In this document: positions 7,320 to 12,936 of the stretch, one piece after another
Layout: the number at the start of each line of letters is the position of its first letter
Position numbering within the stretch: position 1 is the stretch's first letter
Source of the DNA: Methanosarcinales archaeon
Lineage (GTDB): Archaea > Halobacteriota > Methanosarcinia > Methanosarcinales > Methanogasteraceae
Direction of reading: 5' to 3'
DNA: 13,776 bases
NCBI GenBank assembly: GCA_030672345.1
Contig: DAOVGO010000117.1
Coordinates: 1 to 13,776, forward strand
Notes under the pieces: model-generated
What the model was told of the DNA's origin: nothing
Seen by the model: the letters and a program-made list of their open reading frames with translations, nothing else
Databases searched by the model: none
Position numbers and translations under genes: made by a program

Positions 7320-7327
7320 TATATAAA
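7320..7327 (-). promoter_or_regulatory. TATA box of the zinc-ribbon gene
   Basis: On the minus strand the bases read TTTATATA, an ideal archaeal TATA box, preceded by the purine-containing GATAGA. The expected start is about 25 nt downstream, near 7297. Confidence 0.55.
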
Positions 7328-7365
7328 TCTATCGTAAAATGTTACGTTCTTTTATAATGGTATTA

Positions 7366-7401
7366 ACCAATGTGGGTTGGTCGATTTCCTGAAATAATTT
7401 C
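7366..7401. other. Two short palindromes downstream of the membrane-protein gene
   Basis: ACCAA/TTGGT (7366-7381, 6-nt loop) and GAAAT/ATTTC (7391-7401, single central base) lie in the 137-nt gap. They could be weak 3' hairpins or a binding site. The rest of 7328-7454 shows nothing I can name. Confidence 0.2.
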
Positions 7402-7454
7402 ACCCTGAATGGTGTGGTTAGTTGGGCATCTGGGCATCGGGCAGCCGAGCGGTT

Positions 7455-8366
7455 TTAGTAGCTGGTAACAACGAACACAGGCGCATCTCCGGCGACGACT
7501 GCCCGGCTGAGGTACAGGCGCGTCCACCACACCGTAACCAGCGGCATAACGATAACCAGATTGACCAGCGTGCCGACAAACTGCCAGACCACTGCTGAAA
7601 CCGGATTTATGTAAAAGATCTGCCCGACCGTACCAAGAATCACGGATATTCCGATCATCACCAACCATATCAAGAAAACATCCATTTTATGTTCTGAAAA
7701 GAAATTCCATCCTTTTGTTATGCCTTCGATCGGTCCGGCGTGGTTTATCACGAGCGCATATTTGACCGGCGCCAGCCCGATCGATAGGATAACAATGTAT
7801 AAAAAATAAAAAATAAATCCGACAAACATGATGATCGCCTGCACCATGATGCTGTCTGTGATCATGATCATGATGGCGCCGGGCAGCAGAAATACGATTC
7901 CGACAAGAAACAGGAGTGCAATCACGATACCTGCAAGAAACAGATCAAGCGCACTCTGCCGGGCATACCGGAGCATGTCGCCCGTCCCGGTGGTGCCAGT
8001 CATCGTCGCGGTCTTTGCCATGCCGATTGCACCCGCAGAAAAGAATGTCTGGATCAGCACGCACCCGATCACCAGAATGATGAATGCCACGATGAATATC
8101 CCGATGAACGGCGCAATCATGCGGGACAGTTCTGTCATCCCTTCGATCGGGGGCTCGTCTGTATACTGCGCCATCCGTGCGATCTCGGATACCTGCGACT
8201 GGATACCTTCGACCGTATCGGTGCCGATGATGGCTGCAAGCCCGATCAACAGGAACGCTAAAAACAGAATCTGGAAGAAGAAAATGAGCAGAAACGGTAC
8301 GCACAGAACCGGATTCTGCTTCCATGTATATGCGCCGTTCTTCAGCACATCACTTAGCCGTTCCAT
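7455..8366 (-). CDS. Polytopic membrane protein of unknown function, six TM segments
   Basis: A 303-residue protein with six clear hydrophobic segments at about 20-48, 84-108, 141-169, 174-200, 229-251 and 258-281. A short cytoplasmic-type N terminus (ERLSDVLKNGAYTWKQNP) and a motif PVKYALVINHAGPIEGITKGWNFFSEHKMDVF between TM4 and TM5 resemble archaeal membrane families such as DUF7847/DUF4013, which have no known activity; this assignment is by pattern only. No catalytic residues stand out. It starts 13 nt inside the end of the DUF555 gene, so it is the third gene of the DUF357-DUF555-membrane operon and is probably translated with it. Confidence 0.85.
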   Translation of the reverse strand: MERLSDVLKNGAYTWKQNPVLCVPFLLIFFFQILFLAFLLIGLAAIIGTDTVEGIQSQVSEIARMAQYTDEPPIEGMTELSRMIAPFIGIFIVAFIILVIGCVLIQTFFSAGAIGMAKTATMTGTTGTGDMLRYARQSALDLFLAGIVIALLFLVGIVFLLPGAIMIMITDSIMVQAIIMFVGFIFYFLYIVILSIGLAPVKYALVINHAGPIEGITKGWNFFSEHKMDVFLIWLVMIGISVILGTVGQIFYINPVSAVVWQFVGTLVNLVIVMPLVTVWWTRLYLSRAVVAGDAPVFVVTSY

Positions 8367-8695
8367 TCCACGACCTCGATCACACGCAGCGGTACACCCT
8401 TAAGTGCGCGCCCGATCATCGATTTGGCGATCCGTGATGCGTGTTCCTCGGTCTCAGCATCAAAGACTTTCATAGACAGCACCATTCCAACGAGCGCGGT
8501 ACCTGCAACCAGCATCACCGCATCCATCTCCTCGCCGCAGCGCGAGCATGTGAACGACCCAACCTCGATCTCCACGAACGACAACTTCGGGTGGAATCGC
8601 TTGCCCGCCTCCGAAATCGCAACGCCGATAGCGTCGTCCACGCTTCTGATATCACGCACCAACCATGCCGCTTCCATCGTTACATTATAATCCAT
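8354..8695 (-). CDS. DUF555 / UPF0212 family archaeal protein
   Basis: A 113-residue member of the UPF0212 (DUF555) family, widely conserved in euryarchaea and without a known function. The family signature is clear: MDYNVTMEAAWLVRDI at the start, DDAIGVAISEAGKR, a FTCSRCGEE zinc-binding-like pair (C50, C53), and the strongly conserved EEHASRIAKSMIGRALKGVP tail. I use the ATG at 8695 because the protein family begins MDYNVTMEAAW; the upstream in-frame codon at 8710 lies inside the preceding gene. Only two bases separate it from the DUF357 stop, and its 3' end overlaps the membrane-protein gene by 13 nt. Confidence 0.9.
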   Translation of the reverse strand: MDYNVTMEAAWLVRDIRSVDDAIGVAISEAGKRFHPKLSFVEIEVGSFTCSRCGEEMDAVMLVAGTALVGMVLSMKVFDAETEEHASRIAKSMIGRALKGVPLRVIEVVEWNG

Positions 8696-8697
8696 AA

Positions 8698-8985
8698 TCA
8701 CCTCAAGCAAAAGACGCCCAGCCGCACGCCCGCGTCGATGAACGCATGTCCGTAGCTGAAAGCAACCAGCGCATTGACATAATCGCCATCCGATTCAAGG
8801 AAGTGAACGCCATCCTGATAATATGATTCTGCCATCACCAAATAATCTTTCGCAACGGCGTAAAGGTGCGATGAACTGTCTGGCACGATGTCGTGATCAG
8901 AGAGCGCAGCCTTTAGCAGTTTTCGGTACCGATATGCCTTTTCTGTGAGATGATCCGGTTCTGGCGATTGGTTCATTGAACTCAT
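8698..8985 (-). CDS. DUF357 family archaeal protein
   Basis: A 95-residue helical protein of the archaeal DUF357 family, function unknown. The diagnostic C-terminal half is present: YYQDGVHFLESDGDYVNALVAFSYGHAFIDAGVRLG, a helix pair typical of the family. It is the first gene of an operon with DUF555 and a membrane protein. The ATG at 8985 is used; a second ATG at 8976 is in frame. No ribosome-binding site is visible, and the promoter position suggests a leader of about 6 nt or none. Confidence 0.88.
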   Translation of the reverse strand: MSSMNQSPEPDHLTEKAYRYRKLLKAALSDHDIVPDSSSHLYAVAKDYLVMAESYYQDGVHFLESDGDYVNALVAFSYGHAFIDAGVRLGVFCLR

Positions 8986-9010
8986 TTATTGCACTAAAAT
9001 TTATTACTGT

Positions 9011-9026
9011 GCTGATATTTATCAGC
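9011..9026 (-). promoter_or_regulatory. TATA box inside a 16-bp palindrome, DUF357 operon promoter
   Basis: GCTGATAAATATCAGC on the minus strand is a perfect inverted repeat (7-bp arms, 2-nt centre) whose middle, GATAAATATC, can act as TATA box. Counting 26 nt from its centre puts the transcription start near 8991, just before the ATG at 8985. A second A/T element at 8998-9005 is too close to the start codon to serve it. Confidence 0.4.
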
Positions 9027-9077
9027 GTGCCTGAAGTAAGAAGTAAGTATTCCATACTCCGTATTAACATCTTCGGC

Positions 9078-9116
9078 AGGGGGGCTGTCCCTATTTACTA
9101 AACAAGGGGACCCGCC
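9078..9116. terminator. Imperfect GC-rich stem-loop after the DUF2103 gene
   Basis: GTCCC and GGGAC arms flank an A/T loop that itself contains TTTACTAAA, with further G/C-rich pairing outside. It lies just after the DUF2103 stop and before the DUF357 operon promoter (same strand). It may be a terminator or an insulating hairpin; a remnant of a small repeat element is also possible. Confidence 0.3.
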
Positions 9117-9124
9117 TCAAAAAA

Positions 9125-9439
9125 TCAGTTAAGCGTTTCTGACAATGCCTGATTCAACTCGTGTCTCAGGGTTTCGCCCTGCTCGAAGCTTCCGGCGGTT
9201 GTGACGATGCGCAGTTCCTGCGCTGATGTGCCCGATGAAATCAGGAGGCGGAGATTGCCCCGGGCGTCAGGGCGCAGCACCTTGGCTAACGTCCTCCCGC
9301 CGGCATGTCCCTTGACGCTGATGACCGACGGAACGATTCGTTTCACCTTGTGATGCCGTGCTACGACTTCTACCGCCTTTTTTCCGGTTCTACCGCCGAT
9401 TATGGTGGTGTGCGCCCCGCCAAGCTTGCTTGATTTCAT
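9125..9439 (-). CDS. DUF2103 family archaeal protein
   Basis: A 104-residue protein matching DUF2103, which databases describe as predicted metal-binding with no tested function. The family core is clear: GGAHTTIIGGRTGKKAVEVV, then HHKVKRIVPSVISVKGHAGG, and RGNLRLLISSGTSAQELRIVTT. Longer members carry an N-terminal Cys zinc-ribbon part that is missing here, so this is the short form. The ATG at 9439 has no ribosome-binding site; a weak TATA-like GCATTTAAGG at 9480-9471 fits a short leader. Divergent from cofE with 88 nt between starts. Confidence 0.85.
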   Translation of the reverse strand: MKSSKLGGAHTTIIGGRTGKKAVEVVARHHKVKRIVPSVISVKGHAGGRTLAKVLRPDARGNLRLLISSGTSAQELRIVTTAGSFEQGETLRHELNQALSETLN

Positions 9440-9496
9440 GAGGATGTTTTACTATTTCAGTCGCTGCAAACCTTAAATGCGCCCTGGCATGAGCAA

Positions 9497-9506
9497 AATT
9501 TTTAAT
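9497..9506 (+). promoter_or_regulatory. TATA box of cofE
   Basis: AATTTTTAAT is centred 26 nt before the ATG at 9528, so transcription should begin at or next to that codon. This supports a leaderless mRNA and rules against the in-frame codon at 9477, which lies upstream of the box. Confidence 0.45.
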
Positions 9507-9527
9507 CAGCCTCTGCAATTACACCTC

Positions 9528-10301
9528 ATGAATATCAGCCTGTTCACGGTTCCTGATATCCCGCTGATTCATGAGGGGGATGATATAGCGATGATCATCT
9601 GCGAGCGGTTCGATCTGCATGATCGCGACATCGTCGTCATCGTATCCACAATCGTTGCGAAGGCGGAGGGCAGGATCGTTGAGTTGTCAGATATCGTTCC
9701 GTCTGACCGCGCTCTTGCGATTGCAGAGCGAAATGACGGCGATCCGAGACTTGTTCAGATGGTTCTCGACGAGAGCAGGGAAATTCTTTTGGAATCTCCG
9801 TTTCTTCTTGTGGAGACAGAGAACGGGAACGTCTGCGTGAATGCCGGGATCGATGGATCGAATATCGATGGGGACCGGATCGTGTTGCTGCCAGAAGACC
9901 CTGACCGGAGCGCAAAAAGGATCAGGGAGGAGATATTCGCCCTGACTGCCAGAACGGTCAGTGTGATCATCACAGACACCAACGGACGGGCATTCCGTGA
10001 CGGGCAGACCGGGGTTGCGATCGGGATATCAGGAATCGCACCGACGCGGGACTGGCGCGGACGATGCGATCTGTTCGGCAAGGTGCTTGAGGTGGCGAAC
10101 GAGGCGGTCGTGGACGAGATTGCCGGCGCTGCGAATCTGTTATTTGGCGAGGGCGGCGATGGCACGCCTGTCGTGGTCGTCCGCGGGCTTGACTGCTATG
10201 CCGAACACGAGGGGCTGGGATCCATCCACTTCCCGAGATCGGAGGATGTGATCAGGGACGCGATTGCCCGCGCTTCTGCTTCTGCATACAAAATGACATG
10301 A
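9528..10301 (+). CDS. cofE: CofE, coenzyme F420-0:L-glutamate ligase
   Basis: CofE adds gamma-linked glutamates to F420-0 using GTP and divalent cations, completing coenzyme F420, the hydride carrier of methanogenic and related pathways. The 257-residue protein is of normal length (about 250). Seen: IVVIVSTIVAKAEGRIV near the N terminus (nucleotide site), PDRSAKRIREEI, and the long family signature ITDTNGRAFRDGQTGVAIG followed by SGIAPTRDWRGRCDLFGK and DEIAGAANLLFGE. The start at 9528 follows from the TATA spacing and the family N terminus. It is convergent with tRNA-Pro, only 13 bases away. No other F420 genes are in the window. Confidence 0.95.
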   Translation: MNISLFTVPDIPLIHEGDDIAMIICERFDLHDRDIVVIVSTIVAKAEGRIVELSDIVPSDRALAIAERNDGDPRLVQMVLDESREILLESPFLLVETENGNVCVNAGIDGSNIDGDRIVLLPEDPDRSAKRIREEIFALTARTVSVIITDTNGRAFRDGQTGVAIGISGIAPTRDWRGRCDLFGKVLEVANEAVVDEIAGAANLLFGEGGDGTPVVVVRGLDCYAEHEGLGSIHFPRSEDVIRDAIARASASAYKMT

Positions 10302-10314
10302 GGTACTATAGGCA

Positions 10315-10389
10315 TGGGGCCGCTGCGATTTGAACGCAGGTGCCAGCGTCCCGAACGCTGGAGGATGGTCCAGGCTACCTCACGGCCCC
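10315..10389 (-). tRNA. tRNA-Pro (anticodon CGG)
   Basis: Acceptor arms GGGGCCG (10389-10383) and CGGCCCC pair fully. The anticodon stem CAGCG/CGCTG encloses loop TTCGGGA: T33, anticodon CGG, and G37 typical of proline tRNAs. The T arm CTGCG-TTCAAAT-CGCAG is perfect; discriminator A, no encoded CCA, no intron. The D arm is ambiguous: AGG/CCT (3 bp), or GAGG/CCTC (4 bp) if the single bases at positions 9 and 26 are dropped. It begins 16 nt after the rpoN stop, so it is probably cut from the uS9-RpoN transcript. Confidence 0.93.
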
Positions 10390-10405
10390 TACTAATCGAT
10401 ATAAA

Positions 10406-10591
10406 TCAGTAATATGGCGAAAGGTCGTCTACCAGTTCAACATGGGCAAGCAGCATCCTCCGGCAGCAGTACCGTTCGACGCCGAGGTCGTCCAGAACTT
10501 TTGCAGGATCTTCCAGTTGGATACGCTCCTTAAAATCCATCCACACAGCAGATATAACCTTTCCACAGGTAAAACATCGAACCGGAATCAT
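10406..10591 (-). CDS. rpoN: DNA-directed RNA polymerase subunit N (RPB10 homologue)
   Basis: A 61-residue subunit needed for assembly of the Rpo3/Rpo11 platform of archaeal RNA polymerase. It has the invariant atypical zinc site: CFTCGK at the start (C6, C9) and YCCRRM (C42, C43), with the usual DDLGVERYCCRRMLL core and normal length (about 62-75). I take the ATG that gives MIPVRCFTCGK; the open frame continues upstream into rps9 but without similarity. It follows rps9 by 7 nt, as in many archaeal ribosomal operons, and precedes tRNA-Pro. Confidence 0.95.
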   Translation of the reverse strand: MIPVRCFTCGKVISAVWMDFKERIQLEDPAKVLDDLGVERYCCRRMLLAHVELVDDLSPYY

Positions 10592-10598
10592 AACCTTA

Positions 10599-11003
10599 TC
10601 ACCGGTATGACTTCTGTCTTCGTGCTCTTGCTCCACGACCGCCGAACTTCTTTGTCTCCTTGTGTCTCGAGTCACTGACCAGCAGGTTGTGGTCGTAGTC
10701 CACAAACGTCTGTTTGAGCGACGGATCGTTCGTCCATGCCAGCAATCCGCCGGCGATAGCGGTCCTCGCAGCACCTGCCTGCCCCATGATTCCGCCGCCC
10801 TGTGTATCGACCTCGATATCGATGCCATCGACGACACCATCACCGGCAAGCAGGAGTGGTTCCATCATCCTGAGACGGGCAAGTTCAGGCTCCCATAGCT
10901 CGATTGGTTTTTTGTTGATGCGCACCCGCCCGCTGCCTTCTCTGATGATCGCACGGGCAACCGCTGTCTTCTTTTTTCCTGATGAATTGACGATTCTGGT
11001 CAT
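10599..11003 (-). CDS. rps9: 30S ribosomal protein uS9
   Basis: A 134-residue uS9, whose extended C-terminal tail reaches the P-site tRNA. Visible: SSGKKKTAVARAIIREGSGRV at the start, GGGIMGQAGAARTAIAGGLL in the middle and the basic tail RGARARRQKSYR ending in Arg. The ATG at 11003 begins the conserved MTRIVN and lies about 30 nt after a good TATA box, giving a very short leader. In many archaea uS9 follows eL18 and uL13; here it has its own promoter downstream of TFS, so the cluster is split. Confidence 0.96.
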   Translation of the reverse strand: MTRIVNSSGKKKTAVARAIIREGSGRVRINKKPIELWEPELARLRMMEPLLLAGDGVVDGIDIEVDTQGGGIMGQAGAARTAIAGGLLAWTNDPSLKQTFVDYDHNLLVSDSRHKETKKFGGRGARARRQKSYR

Positions 11004-11028
11004 CTGATATTGGTATCTCTGACTACGC

Positions 11029-11036
11029 AATATAAA
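11029..11036 (-). promoter_or_regulatory. TATA box of the rps9-rpoN-tRNA-Pro unit
   Basis: The minus strand reads TTTATATT, within AACTTTATATTGCG, centred about 30 nt before the uS9 ATG. The expected start is near 11007, leaving a leader of about 4 nt. Confidence 0.5.
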
Positions 11037-11099
11037 GTTATCTCGCTTTCTTTCGGTCGGTCGGAAAACCACGCATCCCCTGAGATATCACCCGGATGA

Positions 11100-11411
11100 T
11101 CAATCGTATTCCCGCCAGGTTCTCCCGCATTTCGTGCATCTGAAGAATCTGGTTTCGCTTTCGTCTGCTGACCGAAGCTGCCGCAACCACCAGTAAGCGG
11201 TGTCGTTGCCGCATTCCTCGCACCGTGCGTGCGTGGTTGGAAGTCCCACATCGACCGCACTTTCGAGCACCGTGATCGTCTTTTTTGTGCGCTGTTCGAC
11301 AGATAAAACAGACTTACGGTCTTCTTTTGCCTTTGCAAATCCACAGCGCCTGCATGTCAGCGCACCATCCTTCAGCACCAACATGGTACCACAATCCGGG
11401 CAGAATTCCAT
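11100..11411 (-). CDS. Transcription factor S (TFS), TFIIS-like cleavage factor
   Basis: TFS rescues backtracked RNA polymerase by inducing transcript cleavage. The 103-residue protein has both zinc ribbons: C4/C7/C20/C23 (Rpb9-like) and C64/C67/C92/C95 (TFIIS-like). The catalytic acidic tip is intact (RSADESE, D83 E84), followed by RFFRCTKCGRTWREYD, so it should be cleavage-competent and not an inhibitory paralogue. The ATG at 11411 is about 28 nt from a TATA-like element, which suggests a leaderless mRNA. It is divergent from pelota and followed by uS9 on the same strand after 96 nt. Confidence 0.95.
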   Translation of the reverse strand: MEFCPDCGTMLVLKDGALTCRRCGFAKAKEDRKSVLSVEQRTKKTITVLESAVDVGLPTTHARCEECGNDTAYWWLRQLRSADESETRFFRCTKCGRTWREYD

Positions 11412-11435
11412 GACGCAACCATTTGGCGTATCCGG

Positions 11436-11443
11436 TAATAAAG
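11436..11443 (-). promoter_or_regulatory. TATA-like element of the TFS gene
   Basis: The minus strand reads CTTTATTA, centred 28 nt before the TFS ATG, placing the transcript start next to the start codon. Confidence 0.4.
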
Positions 11444-11520
11444 GTGTTTGATATCATATTCCGCATCACCCCGACTTTTATTTAACAGAATTGCTATACC
11501 TCTATACGCATAATTTAACC

Positions 11521-11530
11521 GATATAAATC
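11521..11530 (+). promoter_or_regulatory. Candidate TATA box of pelA
   Basis: GATATAAATC lies 85-94 nt before the ATG at 11615. A second element, CTTAAGTTA at 11572-11580, would place the start near 11602 and leave a leader of about 13 nt. Either could be used; both lie in the 203-nt gap divergent to TFS. Confidence 0.35.
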
Positions 11531-11614
11531 AAATCTTTCCGCATGATTCAAGGTAGCAGGCGATCACCGATCTTAAGTTATGTGCAGGCAGATTGTATGG
11601 CAGGGACAGAATCG

Positions 11615-12691
11615 ATGAAGATCAGAAAACAGAAACTGAAGAACCGCTGCGGCGTAATTGAACTTGTGCCGGAATCGCTCGACGATCTGTGGCATCTGAA
11701 GTACATCATCGAAGACGGAGACCTTGTATCGGCATTCACGAAGAGACGGGTCGAAGGTGCAACCGACAAGCTCCGTCCCGAAGCGGCAGAGAAAAAATCG
11801 GTGCATCTCACCATCGAGGTCACTGGCATGGAGTTTCACCGTTTCTCGAACCGGCTTCGGGTGCGTGGCATCATCAGGAGGGGTGTCGATACGGGCGAGC
11901 ACCATACCATCAACATCGAGACCGGATCGATGATCGGCATCGACAAGCACTGGAAGCCTGATCAGCTTGAACGGGTCAAGGAGGCGAAAGCCGCATCTGA
12001 GCGCCCACGCGTGACAATTGTGACGATCGAGTCAGGAGAGGCGTGCATCGGGCTCGTGCGCCAGTTCGGGGTGGATATGGTGTCCCAGATCACCCAGCCT
12101 CCCGGAAAACAACATGGCGATTTCACGCATGAATTCTTCGCATCGGTCTCGTCTGCGCTCGATCAAGCCGTGGAACAGACGCGGGACGGGGACGATCAGC
12201 AGGCGATCATCATCGCGGGACCCGGGTTCATCAAAGATGATTTCATGAAACATCTGCGAGAGGCTTTGCCAGAGATCGCTGCACGGGCGGTGCTTGTGGA
12301 TACTGTGTCAACAGGCACCCCGGGATTTCTGGAGGTGCTGCGGCGTGGCGCAGTCGATAGGATTGTGCAGGAATCAAGGATCGGCAGGGAGGCTGAATTG
12401 ATGGACTCGCTCATGCGCGAGATCGCCACCGATGGCGTGTGCGCTTACGGGCTTGCTGAGGTTGTGGATGCGCTCGGATTCGGTGCGATCGAGACGCTGA
12501 TGATCGTTGATGAGACGTTGCGGGACTTCCGCGAGGCGAAAGCAGAGGCTGGCATCGATGCCGATGACCTGCTGCGGCAGGTCGAGCATACGCAGGGCAG
12601 GGTCGTGGTCTTCAGTTCCGAGTTTGAGCCGGGAAAGCGGCTTGATGCGCTGGGCGGGATCGCTGCGCTGCTCAGGTTCAAGATCAGTTAA
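11615..12691 (+). CDS. pelA: aPelota (Dom34), ribosome rescue factor
   Basis: Archaeal Pelota resembles release factor eRF1 and, with aEF1A and ABCE1, splits ribosomes stalled on mRNA. The 358-residue length is normal. The N-terminal domain starts MKIRKQKLKNRCGVIELVPE and DDLWHLKYIIEDGDLV; the linker has HWKPDQLERVKEAK; the central domain shows VTIVTIESGEACIGLVRQFG and lacks a GGQ motif, as expected; the C-terminal domain carries AYGLAEVVDALGFGAIETLMIVDE and ends FSSEFEPGKRLDALGGIAALLRF. I chose the ATG at 11615 because the family starts at this point; in-frame ATGs at 11543 and 11597 add unrelated residues. Confidence 0.95.
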   Translation: MKIRKQKLKNRCGVIELVPESLDDLWHLKYIIEDGDLVSAFTKRRVEGATDKLRPEAAEKKSVHLTIEVTGMEFHRFSNRLRVRGIIRRGVDTGEHHTINIETGSMIGIDKHWKPDQLERVKEAKAASERPRVTIVTIESGEACIGLVRQFGVDMVSQITQPPGKQHGDFTHEFFASVSSALDQAVEQTRDGDDQQAIIIAGPGFIKDDFMKHLREALPEIAARAVLVDTVSTGTPGFLEVLRRGAVDRIVQESRIGREAELMDSLMREIATDGVCAYGLAEVVDALGFGAIETLMIVDETLRDFREAKAEAGIDADDLLRQVEHTQGRVVVFSSEFEPGKRLDALGGIAALLRFKIS

Positions 12692-12936
12692 GGATAAGGG
12701 ATAGGGCGGCAGCGTGGTGATTTGGGCGTCCGGAATCGACCCATGAGAAATCGGCGCCCGGGTCAGATGTGGTGTCATCGTCACAACTACCTATTCAAAT
12801 TCGATATCGCGGTTGTGTTTGCGGATATTTCAATCTGACCCGAGTTATTTTTATGACCGCCATTATGCAATCGTTTGGTCTGGCTACCGGCGTCCGGAAA
12901 GCCGTTATCTCACGCCTTTTGCGCTTACGCCTACAA
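12692..12936. other. 245-bp intergenic region between pelA and the archaellin gene
   Basis: Both flanking genes end here (convergent). It holds a GGGCG/CGCCC pair (12724-12759), the long inverted repeat described at 12759-12842, and an A/T-rich stretch with TTATTTTTA at 12845-12853 that could end pelA transcription on the plus strand. I see no convincing ORF. Confidence 0.5.
12759..12842. repeat. 10-bp perfect inverted repeat with 64-nt interior, candidate structured RNA or terminator
   Basis: Arms CGGGTCAGAT (12759-12768) and ATCTGACCCG (12833-12842) match perfectly. The interior contains a second pair, CACAAC and GTTGTG (about 12783-12817), and the palindrome CGATATCG, so a nested fold is possible. 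A T-rich tract follows on the plus strand. Confidence 0.55.

Noticed and set aside
7828..8403. 191-codon plus-strand frame opposite the membrane-protein gene
   Set aside because: Composition (Met/Ile/Ser-rich) is the complement of hydrophobic codons; the minus-strand protein has clear TM segments and operon overlap.
9755..10165. 136-codon minus-strand frame inside cofE
   Set aside because: Antisense to the CofE signature region, with no recognisable protein features.
10398..10405. TATA box (TTTATATC, minus) directly before tRNA-Pro
   Set aside because: It ends only 9 nt before the tRNA; a start 25 nt downstream would lie inside the tRNA, so it cannot serve it.
12724..12759. tRNA-like T arm (ggaatcgaccc complement) in the pelA-archaellin spacer
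   Set aside because: The minus strand shows GGGTCGATTCC with a GGGCG/CGCCC pair, but no anticodon arm or proper T stem can be drawn, so it is not called even as a tRNA fragment.
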